Shown: positions 35,530 through 44,295 of the stretch, piece after piece
How the letters are laid out: the number at the start of each line of letters is the position of its first letter
Numbering within the stretch: position 1 is the first letter of the stretch
Assembly: GCF_945906775.1 (NCBI RefSeq)
Contig: NZ_CAMDRE010000002.1
Coordinates: 620,001-684,000 of the forward strand
Origin: Citrobacter sp. Marseille-Q6884
GTDB taxonomy: Bacteria > Pseudomonadota > Gammaproteobacteria > Enterobacterales > Enterobacteriaceae
Direction: 5' to 3'
DNA: 64,000 bases
Translations under genes and position numbers: made by a program
Notes under the pieces: model-generated
The model's input: only the letters and a program-made list of their open reading frames with translations
What the model was told of the DNA's origin: nothing
The model's database searches: none

Positions 35530-35644
35530 GGGGTTCCTCAACATGATGCTCGTGGCGTAATCGTGACACAAAGCATCATCGAGTACCAGCACGCCGGACA
35601 CCAGCAGAAAAAACTGAAAATGTCTCCGCGCGGCGGGTTAACGA

Positions 35645-36853
35645 TCAGGCATCGGGCTCAAGCATTCCGCGTGACGGGCGTTTGTGGCTGAACTGCCAAC
35701 CCAGCGCCAGGAAAGTAATAAAGCCAATCACACCGAGCATCATCCAGGGGAGTTCAGGCTGCGACAATGCTTTACCCATATCGAACAACCAGCCACCGCC
35801 GATGTAGCCTATTGCGCCGCCAATCGCTAATCCCAGCCGACTGAACCCCATGTAACTTCCACGCGCCCGCGCATTCGCCAGTGAGGCACTGAGCGTTTCA
35901 CGCGCCGGTTCAGCAATGATTGAGCCGATATAGAATGTGCAAATGAGTGTGAACAGTTGCTGCAAATTACCGACCAGTCCAATAGGCATCATACTGAGAG
36001 ACATCACGAACAGACCGGCCATCAGACGGTGTTCCAGACGAAAACGTTTTTCGCTCCAGCGGGCAATTGGGTAGAGGAGCGTCAAAGAGAGGCAGGCCTC
36101 AATGGCGTACATCCATTTCACGGCAGACGGTGAACCGGCGATGTCGTTAACCATAATAGGCAGCATCAGCATGACCTGCACGGCCAGCATGTAATAGCCC
36201 GCCAGCGTGAGTACGTAAGTGACAAACCGTTTGTCATGCATCACGTGGCTCATTCCTTCGCGTACCGGAATTTTCACGGTAGACAGCTTCCACGCAGGCA
36301 GCAGCCAGGCGTTAAACGCCGCGCACAGAATAAACAGTGCCGCGCCGGTGGCGCAGACCAGTCGGAAATCGTACTGCAACAGCCAGCTGCCGAGCAACGC
36401 GCCCACAACGGCACCCGCGCTGTCCTGCATCATCAGGATAGAGAAGAAACGCCCTCGCTTTTCCGGGCGGATCAATTTGACTACCAGCGCCGAGCGGGGA
36501 GGATCGAATAACGTACCGCCCAATCCGGAAAGTAAGCAGGAAAACCACAACAGCCAGGGTTCGTGAGCAATCCCCATCGTGGCAAAGCCGGCGGCGCGCA
36601 TCAGCATGCCGGTGACAATCATCGGTTTTGCGCCAAAACGGTCGGCAATGGCGCCGCCAAAGATCCCCAGACCTTGCTGAATAAATTGGCGTAATCCGAG
36701 CGCAATGCCGACCATCACGGCGGCCCAGCCCATTTGGTCTACGAAACGGATAGAGATCAGTGGGAAAACGACGAAGAAACCCAGCACGACCAGCATATTA
36801 TCGATGAGCAGGAAATATTTACCCAGGTTCCTCGCCTGCGAGACTTGCGACAT
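35645..36853 (-). CDS. mdtH: MdtH, MFS multidrug transporter
   Basis: DHA1-type drug exporter of twelve helices, 402 aa from MSQVSQARNLGKYF (36853), the E. coli length. Motif A is GGAIADRFGAKP. The open frame continues 34 codons upstream without homology. E. coli MdtH has weak quinolone efflux activity on overexpression. It is divergent from rimJ. Confidence 0.93.
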   Translation of the reverse strand: MSQVSQARNLGKYFLLIDNMLVVLGFFVVFPLISIRFVDQMGWAAVMVGIALGLRQFIQQGLGIFGGAIADRFGAKPMIVTGMLMRAAGFATMGIAHEPWLLWFSCLLSGLGGTLFDPPRSALVVKLIRPEKRGRFFSILMMQDSAGAVVGALLGSWLLQYDFRLVCATGAALFILCAAFNAWLLPAWKLSTVKIPVREGMSHVMHDKRFVTYVLTLAGYYMLAVQVMLMLPIMVNDIAGSPSAVKWMYAIEACLSLTLLYPIARWSEKRFRLEHRLMAGLFVMSLSMMPIGLVGNLQQLFTLICTFYIGSIIAEPARETLSASLANARARGSYMGFSRLGLAIGGAIGYIGGGWLFDMGKALSQPELPWMMLGVIGFITFLALGWQFSHKRPSRGMLEPDA

Positions 36854-37112
36854 TTCCCCTCCAGGGAAAAACTCGTCACTCTGAATAGAGTTTAAAAGAT
36901 AAGCATCTCCTATTCTGCGGTGTTGTCTGACCTTTTCCCACCCTCGGCGGGACAATATTTTTTTATCAAAAGCCAGTCTTGATAGAGAGTTTTCATCAAA
37001 ATGTGTGAATAATTCAAAAAATGATGTTTTGCTCTTTTCACAGGGTGTATTCGCACAGGTATAGTATCGCGAATAGCGTATTGAAGACGTTACGGGAAGG
37101 AGTAGGTATAGA

Positions 37113-37697
37113 ATGTTTGGCTATCGCAGTAACGTGCCAAAAGTGCGCTTAACCACGGACCGCCTGGTCGTGCGTTTAGTGCATGAGCGTGATGCCTGGC
37201 GTCTGGCAGATTATTACGCAGAAAATCGTCATTTCTTAAAACCCTGGGAACCTATTCGCGATGAAAGCCACTGTTATCCTTCTGGCTGGCAGGCGCGTCT
37301 AAGTATGATCTCTGAATTTCACAAACAAGGTACGGCCTACTATTTTGCGCTGCTCGATCCGGAAGAGAAAGAGATCATCGGCGTTGCAAACTTCTCGAAC
37401 GTGGTCCGCGGATCTTTTCACGCGTGTTATCTCGGTTATTCCATTGCGCAGAAGTGGCAAGGGCAGGGGCTGATGTACGAAGCCCTGACCGCGGCTATTC
37501 GCTATATGCAGCGTACACAGCATATTCACCGCATTATGGCGAACTACATGCCGCACAATAAACGTAGCGGTGATTTACTGGCGCGACTTGGCTTTGAAAA
37601 AGAAGGGTATGCAAAAGACTACCTGCTGATTGATGGGCAGTGGCGCGATCATGTGCTGACGGCGTTAACGACATCAGAATGGACCCCCGGCCGCTAA
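37113..37697 (+). CDS. rimJ: RimJ, ribosomal protein uS5 N-terminal acetyltransferase
   Basis: GNAT-family acetyltransferase modifying the N-terminal Ala of ribosomal protein S5. It is 194 aa, the E. coli length. The acetyl-CoA loop region is YSIAQKWQGQGLMYEAL, followed by NKRSGDLLARLGFEKEG. AAGGAG precedes the ATG. It is probably co-transcribed with yceH (35 bases downstream). Confidence 0.95.
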   Translation: MFGYRSNVPKVRLTTDRLVVRLVHERDAWRLADYYAENRHFLKPWEPIRDESHCYPSGWQARLSMISEFHKQGTAYYFALLDPEEKEIIGVANFSNVVRGSFHACYLGYSIAQKWQGQGLMYEALTAAIRYMQRTQHIHRIMANYMPHNKRSGDLLARLGFEKEGYAKDYLLIDGQWRDHVLTALTTSEWTPGR

Positions 37698-37732
37698 GTT
37701 TCAGGTGTATAGCCTGATAAATGGAGAAGACG

Positions 37733-38380
37733 ATGAAATACGAATTAACCGCCACCGAAGCGCGAGTGATTGGCTGTTTGCTGGAAAAGCAGGTCACCAC
37801 CCCGGAACAGTATCCGCTCTCTGTTAATGGCGTAGTGACGGCCTGCAACCAAAAGACCAATCGTGAGCCGGTGATGAACTTGTCGGAATCCGAGGTGCAG
37901 GATCAGCTCGATAATCTGGTGAAACGCCATTTTCTGCGTACCGTCAGTGGGTTCGGCAATCGCGTCACCAAGTATGAGCAGCGTTTTTGCAACTCAGAGT
38001 TTGGTAACCTCAAACTCAGCACCGGGGAAGTCGCGCTCATTACGACGTTGCTGCTGCGTGGCGCACAGACGCCAGGAGAACTGCGTAGCCGCGCATCCCG
38101 GATGTACGAATTTAGCGACATGGCAGAAGTGGAATCGACGCTGGAAAAACTGGCAACCCGTGAAGATGGCCCTTACGTGGTGCGTCTGGCGCGTGAGCCG
38201 GGTAAACGAGAAAGCCGTTATATGCATCTGTTCTGCGGTGATGTCGATGAAACGATCGCCACGGCGGATGAGCCTCAGGCGGTTTCCGGTGATTTGCAGG
38301 CCCGCGTTGAGGCGCTGGAAACCGAAGTCGCCGAGCTCAAGCAACGGCTTGATTCACTCCTGGCGCACCTGGGAGACTAA
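37733..38380 (+). CDS. yceH: YceH, DUF480 winged-helix protein
   Basis: Conserved protein with tandem winged-helix domains, function unknown, 215 aa from MKYELTATEARVIGCLLEKQ. The C-terminus is a short coiled coil (VEALETEVAELKQRLDSLLAHL). Only one base separates its stop from the yceM GTG start, so the two are surely translated together. Confidence 0.93.
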   Translation: MKYELTATEARVIGCLLEKQVTTPEQYPLSVNGVVTACNQKTNREPVMNLSESEVQDQLDNLVKRHFLRTVSGFGNRVTKYEQRFCNSEFGNLKLSTGEVALITTLLLRGAQTPGELRSRASRMYEFSDMAEVESTLEKLATREDGPYVVRLAREPGKRESRYMHLFCGDVDETIATADEPQAVSGDLQARVEALETEVAELKQRLDSLLAHLGD

Positions 38381-38381
38381 T

Positions 38382-39305
38382 GTGAAAAAATTACGTATTG
38401 GTGTTGTCGGTCTGGGCGGTATTGCGCAAAAAGCCTGGCTCCCCGTTCTGGGTGCGGCTTCGGAGTGGACGTTACAAGGTGCCTGGTCACCCTCGCGTGA
38501 AAAAGCGGAGCGTATTTGCGATACCTGGAGGATGCCGTACGTTGATTCGCTCCAAAACCTGGCGGCAACCTGTGATGCGGTTTTTGTCCACTCCAGCACC
38601 GCGACGCACTATGCGGTAGTGAGTGAACTACTGAAAGCCGGAGTGCACGTTTGCGTGGATAAACCGCTGGCGGAAAACCTGCGTGATGCGGAGCTGCTGG
38701 TGGAGATGGCGGCGCGGAAAAAACTGACGCTGATGGTTGGCTTCAACCGTCGATTCGCGCCGTTGTATCAGGATTTAAAAGCGCAGTTAAGCCAGGCGGC
38801 ATCTGTGCGTATGGACAAACATCGAACGGATAGCGTGGGGCCGCATGATTTGCGCTTTACGCTGTTGGATGACTATTTGCACGTTGTGGATACCGCGTTG
38901 TGGCTGGCAGGAGGAGAGGCGCACCTCAATGGCGGCACGTTGTTAACCAATGAGTCCGGGGCGATGCTCTATGCCGAGCACCATTTCTCTGGGGAGCACG
39001 TGCAGATAACCACCAGTATGCACCGCCGCGCGGGTAGTCAGCGGGAGAGTGTACAGGCGGTGACGGATGGCGGGTTAATTGACGTCACGGATATGCGGGA
39101 ATGGCGTGAAGAACGTGGAAACGGCGTGGTACACAAGCCTGTTCCTGGCTGGCAAACGACGTTAGAACAACGTGGATTTGCCGGGTGCGCGCGTCATTTT
39201 ATGACATGCGTACAAAATCAGACGGTTCCTGAGACTGCCGGGGAACAGGCGCTACTGGCCCAGCGCGTTGTCGAAAAGCTGTGGCGGGAGGCGATTGCCG
39301 AATAA
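38382..39305 (+). CDS. yceM: YceM (MviM), Gfo/Idh/MocA-family oxidoreductase
   Basis: Putative NAD(P)-dependent oxidoreductase, substrate unknown. The GTG start at 38382 gives 307 aa, the E. coli length. The Rossmann motif is IGVVGLGGIAQKAW (residues 5-18) and the family DKPLAEN follows at about 92-98. It overlaps nothing but sits one base after yceH, ahead of the flippase gene murJ. Confidence 0.92.
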   Translation: MKKLRIGVVGLGGIAQKAWLPVLGAASEWTLQGAWSPSREKAERICDTWRMPYVDSLQNLAATCDAVFVHSSTATHYAVVSELLKAGVHVCVDKPLAENLRDAELLVEMAARKKLTLMVGFNRRFAPLYQDLKAQLSQAASVRMDKHRTDSVGPHDLRFTLLDDYLHVVDTALWLAGGEAHLNGGTLLTNESGAMLYAEHHFSGEHVQITTSMHRRAGSQRESVQAVTDGGLIDVTDMREWREERGNGVVHKPVPGWQTTLEQRGFAGCARHFMTCVQNQTVPETAGEQALLAQRVVEKLWREAIAE

Positions 39306-39396
39306 CCCCCTGTAACATCTGGCGGTAGTAATTCACCGTAATCCAGGTACTATATGCCCACTCAAAATAATGCCTCTTTTCAAACCAGCGGCTAGT

Positions 39397-39483
39397 TTGT
39401 AGGCCTGATAAGACACCTTCGGTGTCGCCATCAGGCACAGTAACATTGCCGGATGGCGGCTCAACGCCTTATCCGGCCTACGG
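39397..39483. repeat. REP pair (BIME-like) between yceM and murJ
   Basis: Two REP units lie head to head. The first, TAGGCCTGATAAGACACC to the GCCATCAGGCAC end, spans 39399-39437. The second, from GCCGGATGGCGGC to CCTTATCCGGCCTAC, spans 39448-39481. They are typical extragenic palindromes of enterobacteria; this 87-bp region fills most of the gap before murJ. Confidence 0.85.
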
Positions 39484-39528
39484 ACAGGTTGTGCGGGGTT
39501 TTGCCTCAGAGTCTGGAATACAACATAG

Positions 39529-41064
39529 ATGAACTTATTAAAGTCGCTGGCAGCCGTCAGCTCGATGACGATGTTTTCACGCGTACTGGGTTTTGCGCGT
39601 GACGCGATAGTCGCCAGAATCTTTGGCGCAGGGATGGCGACAGATGCCTTTTTTGTGGCATTCAAACTTCCTAACCTGCTGCGCCGAATTTTTGCTGAAG
39701 GTGCATTTTCTCAGGCATTTGTGCCTATTCTGGCAGAGTACAAAAGTAAGCAGGGTGAAGACGCTACCCGCGTGTTTGTGGCTTACGTTTCGGGGCTGCT
39801 CACGCTGGCATTGGCTGTGGTCACGGTTGCCGGGATGCTCGCGGCGCCGTGGGTGATTATGGTGACTGCGCCCGGGTTTGCCGATACTGCCGACAAATTT
39901 GCGCTGACCACCCAACTGTTGCGCATTACGTTTCCCTATATCCTGCTGATTTCGCTGGCTTCACTGGTAGGGGCGATTCTTAACACCTGGAACCGCTTCT
40001 CTATCCCGGCGTTTGCCCCAACGTTCTTAAACATCAGCATGATCGGTTTTGCGCTGTTTGCGGCTCCTTATTTTCACCCACCGGTGCTGGCGCTGGCCTG
40101 GGCCGTTACCGTCGGTGGGGTGCTGCAGTTGGTTTATCAGCTGCCGCATTTGAAGAAAATCGGCATGCTGGTGCTCCCCCGCGTCAACTTCCGCGATGCG
40201 GGCGCAATGCGCGTTGTGAAGCAGATGGGACCAGCGATCCTCGGTGTCTCTGTCAGCCAGATTTCCCTGATCATCAACACCATTTTCGCTTCATTTCTGG
40301 CCTCCGGTTCGGTCTCATGGATGTACTACGCCGACCGCCTGATGGAGTTTCCGTCCGGTGTGCTGGGTGTGGCGTTGGGGACTATCCTGCTGCCCTCGCT
40401 GTCCAAAAGCTTTTCCAGCGGCAATCATGATGAGTACTGCCGTTTAATGGACTGGGGGTTACGCCTCTGTTTTCTGCTGGCATTACCCAGCGCGGTGGCA
40501 TTGGGCATTCTGGCAAAACCGCTGACAGTGTCGTTGTTCCAGTACGGCAAATTTACCGCTTTTGATGCGGCGATGACGCAACGTGCGCTGGTGGCGTATT
40601 CAGTCGGCCTGATTGGTTTGATCGTCGTGAAAGTGCTGGCACCAGGGTTTTATTCGCGTCAGGACATTAAAACGCCGGTGAAAATTGCCATTGTGACACT
40701 GATTATGACCCAGGTGATGAACCTGGCGTTTATCGGGCCATTGAAGCATGCCGGGTTGTCACTGTCGATTGGTCTGGCGGCATGTCTGAACGCGTCTTTA
40801 CTGTACTGGCAATTACGGAAACAGAAAATCTTCACGCCTCAGCCTGGCTGGGCCTGGTTCCTGACACGGCTGGTCATTTCTGTACTGGTGATGTGCGCGG
40901 CGCTGGTGGGTATGCTCTACATCATGCCCGAGTGGTCGCAGGGAACGATGTTATGGCGTCTGCTGCGTCTGATGGCTGTGGTGGTTGTCGGGATTGCTGC
41001 TTACTTTGCTGCGCTCGCCGTTCTGGGCTTTAAACTGAAAGAGTTTGTGCGCCGGACGGCGTAA
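39529..41064 (+). CDS. murJ: MurJ, lipid II flippase
   Basis: Essential inner-membrane MOP-superfamily flippase moving lipid II to the periplasm for peptidoglycan synthesis. It is 511 aa, the E. coli length, with 14 predicted helices. Conserved charged residues line the cavity in GFARDAIVARIFGAGMATDAF (Arg18, Arg24, Asp39 region) and TWNRFSIPAFAPTFLN. Its end faces convergent flgN. Confidence 0.96.
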   Translation: MNLLKSLAAVSSMTMFSRVLGFARDAIVARIFGAGMATDAFFVAFKLPNLLRRIFAEGAFSQAFVPILAEYKSKQGEDATRVFVAYVSGLLTLALAVVTVAGMLAAPWVIMVTAPGFADTADKFALTTQLLRITFPYILLISLASLVGAILNTWNRFSIPAFAPTFLNISMIGFALFAAPYFHPPVLALAWAVTVGGVLQLVYQLPHLKKIGMLVLPRVNFRDAGAMRVVKQMGPAILGVSVSQISLIINTIFASFLASGSVSWMYYADRLMEFPSGVLGVALGTILLPSLSKSFSSGNHDEYCRLMDWGLRLCFLLALPSAVALGILAKPLTVSLFQYGKFTAFDAAMTQRALVAYSVGLIGLIVVKVLAPGFYSRQDIKTPVKIAIVTLIMTQVMNLAFIGPLKHAGLSLSIGLAACLNASLLYWQLRKQKIFTPQPGWAWFLTRLVISVLVMCAALVGMLYIMPEWSQGTMLWRLLRLMAVVVVGIAAYFAALAVLGFKLKEFVRRTA

Positions 41065-41067
41065 GAG

Positions 41068-41098
41068 AAAGGGGAGTTACCGTCAGGTGGCTCCCCTT
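41068..41098. terminator. Inverted repeat between murJ and flgN
   Basis: AAGGGGAG (41069-41076) pairs with CTCCCCTT (41091-41098), extended by ACC/GGT inside. It lies between convergent genes, so it may end both, but T-tracts are weak. Confidence 0.55.
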
Positions 41099-41107
41099 AT
41101 CGAAAGA

Positions 41108-41530
41108 TCAAATAGAGATTTTTTTCCCGCCGCGGTGCGCAGCAGAGGTTTGGCCGTTCGCGCCATAAAGCGTCGGCTCCTGATGCGGTTTCAGCACCGC
41201 AATCGCCTGGTGGTTACGCTCGATTTGCCCTTCGAGCAACCAACCGTTGTGCTGATTGAGATCGCGTAAATGCTGTGTTTTCTGGGTAATTGTTTGCCAG
41301 CGTTCAGCAATCTCATCATTGGCGCTGCGCGTCGCGTCATGTGCAAGACGGCGCTGCTGCTCCAGATAATCCAGGGTTGCCAGCAACGAGCTTTTTTCTT
41401 CTGTAATACGCTGTAGCTGGCTACCGTTGATGTGGCCTGCGGAAAGCTGTTGCTGCTCAGCATCCATCACCGTTTTCAGGTCATTGAGGACGGTCGTCAT
41501 CTGATCAAGTATTTCTGACAAACGAGTCAT
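41108..41530 (-). CDS. flgN: FlgN, chaperone for FlgK and FlgL
   Basis: Export chaperone for the hook-filament junction proteins. It is 140 aa (E. coli 138), all helical with heptad-like coiled coil through the middle. The C-terminal region (about 90-140) binds FlgK/FlgL in known homologues. It lies three bases after flgM and is transcribed with it. Confidence 0.95.
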   Translation of the reverse strand: MTRLSEILDQMTTVLNDLKTVMDAEQQQLSAGHINGSQLQRITEEKSSLLATLDYLEQQRRLAHDATRSANDEIAERWQTITQKTQHLRDLNQHNGWLLEGQIERNHQAIAVLKPHQEPTLYGANGQTSAAHRGGKKISI

Positions 41531-41533
41531 ACT

Positions 41534-41827
41534 TTATTTACTCTGTAGGTAGCTCTGTGCCTCGCGGATCAGCGAGTCTGCAATTTTTCCGGTGTCCATT
41601 TTCAGCTCACCATTACGGATTGCGGTTTTCAGTGCTTCGACGCGCTCCATATTGATGTCATTGGTACCGGGCTGCATCAGTTTCGCCTGCGCGTCGCTTA
41701 ACATCACGCTGGTGCTGTGCGTCGCCGATGTTTTTTCCTTCCGCGTTTTTTGTACCTGCGTATCGCTGGTTTCGCGCGGCTGAACAGTGCTGACTGGTTT
41801 CAATGGCGAGGTACGATCAATGCTCAT
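41534..41827 (-). CDS. flgM: FlgM, anti-sigma-28 factor
   Basis: Holds FliA (sigma-28) inactive until the hook is finished and FlgM is exported. It is 97 aa from MSIDRTSPLKPVSTVQ, the E. coli length. The N-terminal half is disordered with a K/R-T-S-rich variable segment. The C-terminal sigma-binding helices include INMERVEALKTAIRNG and IADSLIREAQ. A sigma-28 promoter sits 60-86 bases upstream. Confidence 0.96.
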   Translation of the reverse strand: MSIDRTSPLKPVSTVQPRETSDTQVQKTRKEKTSATHSTSVMLSDAQAKLMQPGTNDINMERVEALKTAIRNGELKMDTGKIADSLIREAQSYLQSK

Positions 41828-41886
41828 TTTTTTATCCTCATAGAGGGTTACGCTATAGCGACCCGCTTTAATCATTGGTTGATTAT

Positions 41887-41913
41887 TTATCGGCATCCGC
41901 TAAAAAATCTTTA
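41887..41913 (-). promoter_or_regulatory. Sigma-28 (FliA) promoter of flgMN
   Basis: On the minus strand TAAAGATT (plus 41906-41913), eleven bases, then GCCGATAA (plus 41887-41894). This matches the FliA consensus TAAAGTTT-N11-GCCGATAA with one or two changes. It lies directly between the flgA stop and flgM. Confidence 0.9.
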
Positions 41914-41918
41914 ACCTA

Positions 41919-42578
41919 TTATAGGTTAATAAGAATATTCCCATCAGAATCGACGATACCGCTCACCACCTGGCCTGACATCATCCGCACTCTCGCGTTT
42001 TGCGCGACGGCGGCATTGTTCAGCGCTTTGCCTTCTGCATTAACGCGAAAACCGTCGCCGTTGGCGATGACCAGTACGCGCTGGCCTGCTTTTATCCGCC
42101 ATGCCTGGCGCAACATCGTAAGCTGTATCGGCTGACCGGGGACAAGGTCGCGCAAACTGACGGCTTCCTGCACCTGATCGATATCCAGTACGGTTCGTGG
42201 CGGCAATTGGTCCAGACGACCGCGTTTCAATGCCACACTCGTTGCATTCAGCGCGCTGCCTCGTGCAATGGGAGCCGCCGCGACAACATAGTTTCCCGTG
42301 GCCTGCACATTGACTTGCAGATAACGTTTTTCATTGGCGCAACGCGCCAGCACATTCACATTTCCCCATAGCTTTGCGCTGCCGGCCACGCTCAACGCAG
42401 GCTGCTCGCAACTCGGTAGCAGGTTTGGCGATGTACGGATGGTCACCACTACCTCATCGCTGAACCCTGCCAACCGCTCGGAAAACCAGGCCGTTAGCTG
42501 TGAATTCAGGTCCTGCGCCAGCGTCAGAGGGCTAAACAGCAGTGCTGCCACGGCAATTGTGCGTTTAAACGTTTGCAT
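41919..42578 (-). CDS. flgA: FlgA, P-ring assembly chaperone
   Basis: Periplasmic SAF-domain chaperone for FlgI. It is 219 aa from MQTFKRTIAVAALLFS, the E. coli length. The signal peptide ends near LTLA-QDLN. The conserved P-ring-interaction C-terminus is VSGQVVSGIVDSDGNILINL. It is divergent from flgB across 156 bp that should hold the FlhDC site. The open frame runs 17 codons further upstream without homology. Confidence 0.95.
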   Translation of the reverse strand: MQTFKRTIAVAALLFSPLTLAQDLNSQLTAWFSERLAGFSDEVVVTIRTSPNLLPSCEQPALSVAGSAKLWGNVNVLARCANEKRYLQVNVQATGNYVVAAAPIARGSALNATSVALKRGRLDQLPPRTVLDIDQVQEAVSLRDLVPGQPIQLTMLRQAWRIKAGQRVLVIANGDGFRVNAEGKALNNAAVAQNARVRMMSGQVVSGIVDSDGNILINL

Positions 42579-42734
42579 CAAAACCTCGCGCTTTTCAGGT
42601 AGTGACGGGATTTTACCTGTGTGACGCACTCATCAACGCAACAAATAGCGACGCATTTTGCGTTTATTCCGGCGATAACGCGCGCGTAATGGGATTTAAG
42701 CTGTCGGCTGAATTTTGTCATTTGCGGAGGAGAT
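42579..42734. promoter_or_regulatory. Divergent flgA / flgB class II promoter region
   Basis: A 156-bp gap between the leftward flgAMN and rightward flgB operons. In E. coli and Salmonella FlhD4C2 binds here and drives both. No exact FlhDC consensus was assigned because that motif is too loose to read by eye. GGAGGAG precedes flgB. Confidence 0.55.
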
Positions 42735-43151
42735 ATGCTCGATAAGCTCGACGCCGCCTTACGTTTTCAACAGGAAGCGCTGAATCTGCGCGCCCAACGC
42801 CAGGAAGTATTGGCGGCCAACATTGCCAATGCCGACACGCCCGGGTATCAGGCGCGTGATCTGGATTTCGCCAGTGAACTCAAAAAAATCATGGTGCGCG
42901 GACGCGAAGAAACCAGTGGTGTCTCGTTGACGCTGACCTCCGCACAACATATTCCGGCCCAGACCACCTCGGCGCCTTCAATGGAGCTGCTTTATCGTAT
43001 TCCCGATCAACCCTCCTTGGATGGCAACACGGTTGATATGGACCGGGAACGTACACAGTTTGCGGACAACAGTCTGAAGTATCAGATGGGGCTGACCGCG
43101 TTGGGTGGGCAAATCAAAGGCATGATGAACGTGCTGCAAGGAGGGAACTAA
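42735..43151 (+). CDS. flgB: FlgB, proximal rod protein
   Basis: First axial rod subunit of the flagellar basal body, exported by the type III apparatus. It is 138 aa. The N-terminal rod/hook signature ANIANADTPGYQARDLDF is present. It heads the flgBCDEFGHIJ operon and has a strong GGAGGAG ribosome site. Confidence 0.96.
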   Translation: MLDKLDAALRFQQEALNLRAQRQEVLAANIANADTPGYQARDLDFASELKKIMVRGREETSGVSLTLTSAQHIPAQTTSAPSMELLYRIPDQPSLDGNTVDMDRERTQFADNSLKYQMGLTALGGQIKGMMNVLQGGN

Positions 43152-43154
43152 TTC

Positions 43155-43559
43155 GTGGCGCTGTTAAATATTTTTGATATCGCAGGTTCTGCGCTGACGG
43201 CGCAATCCCAGCGTCTGAATGTGGCAGCCAGCAACATGGCGAACGCGGACAGCGTCACCGGTCCCGATGGCCAACCGTATCGCGCGAAGCAGGTTGTGTT
43301 TCAGGTCGATGCAGCCCCGGGCGCGGCAACGGGCGGCGTAAAAGTGGCGGATGTCATTGAAAGCCAGGCGCCGGATAAGCTGGTTTATGAACCCGGTAAT
43401 CCGCTGGCCGATGCGAATGGTTACGTAAAAATGCCCAATGTGGACGTGGTCGGAGAGATGGTTAACACCATGTCAGCCTCCCGCAGCTATCAGGCAAACG
43501 TCGAAGTGCTCAACACCGTAAAAAGCTTGATGCTTAAAACGCTGACGCTAGGCCAGTAA
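43155..43559 (+). CDS. flgC: FlgC, proximal rod protein
   Basis: Rod subunit, 134 aa, starting with GTG at 43155 (VALLNIFDIAGSALTAQ), as in E. coli, and three bases after flgB. The N-terminal motif is VAASNMANADSVTGPDGQPY. The C-terminal hydrophobic heptad repeat typical of rod and hook proteins is VEVLNTVKSLMLKTLTLGQ. Confidence 0.96.
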   Translation: MALLNIFDIAGSALTAQSQRLNVAASNMANADSVTGPDGQPYRAKQVVFQVDAAPGAATGGVKVADVIESQAPDKLVYEPGNPLADANGYVKMPNVDVVGEMVNTMSASRSYQANVEVLNTVKSLMLKTLTLGQ

Positions 43560-43570
43560 AGGAGGCGCAC

Positions 43571-44269
43571 ATGTCAATTGCTGTAAAAATGAATGATCAG
43601 AGCACTGCGGGTGTGAATGCCGCGACCGGCAACAGTTCGCTAACGGGCAGCAACGCGGCTGATCTGCAAAGCAGCTTTCTTACGCTTCTGGTTGCGCAGC
43701 TGAAAAACCAGGACCCGACGAACCCTCTGCAAAACAACGAACTGACCACGCAGCTGGCGCAGATCAGTACCGTTAGCGGCATTGAGAAACTCAATACCAC
43801 GCTGGGATCTATCTCCGGTCAGATTGACAACAGCCAGTCTCTACAAGCCAGCACCCTGATTGGCCACGGCGTCATGATCCCGGGCACCACTATCCTGACG
43901 GGTAAAGGGGCGGAAGAAGGGGCAAAAACCACCACCACACCGTTTGGCGTTGAGCTGCAGCAACCGGCAGATAAGGTGACGGCAACTATTACCGATAAAG
44001 ACGGCAAGGTCGTACGCACCATAGACATCGGTGGGTTGAAGGCCGGTGTTCATACCTTTACCTGGGACGGCACGATGACGGACGGTACGGACGCGCCGAG
44101 CGGTTCTTATAACGTGGCGATTTCCGCCAGCAATGGTGGTACGCAGCTCGTGGCGCAGCCTCTTCAGTTTGCGCTGGTGCAGGGGGTTATTCGCAGTAAC
44201 GGCGGTAATACGCTGGATCTCGGCACCTACGGAACCACCACCCTCGACGAAGTACGGCAGATAATTTAA
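43571..44269 (+). CDS. flgD: FlgD, hook-capping scaffold protein
   Basis: Temporary cap needed for hook polymerisation, 232 aa (E. coli 231). The N-terminal FlgD family segment is SFLTLLVAQLKNQDPTNPLQ. The C-terminal FLIG-like and tudor/fibronectin-like domain includes GGLKAGVHTFTWDG. GGAGGC precedes the ATG at 43571. Confidence 0.95.
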   Translation: MSIAVKMNDQSTAGVNAATGNSSLTGSNAADLQSSFLTLLVAQLKNQDPTNPLQNNELTTQLAQISTVSGIEKLNTTLGSISGQIDNSQSLQASTLIGHGVMIPGTTILTGKGAEEGAKTTTTPFGVELQQPADKVTATITDKDGKVVRTIDIGGLKAGVHTFTWDGTMTDGTDAPSGSYNVAISASNGGTQLVAQPLQFALVQGVIRSNGGNTLDLGTYGTTTLDEVRQII

Positions 44270-44295
44270 GCCCTCACACTTATCAGGAGTAAGTC

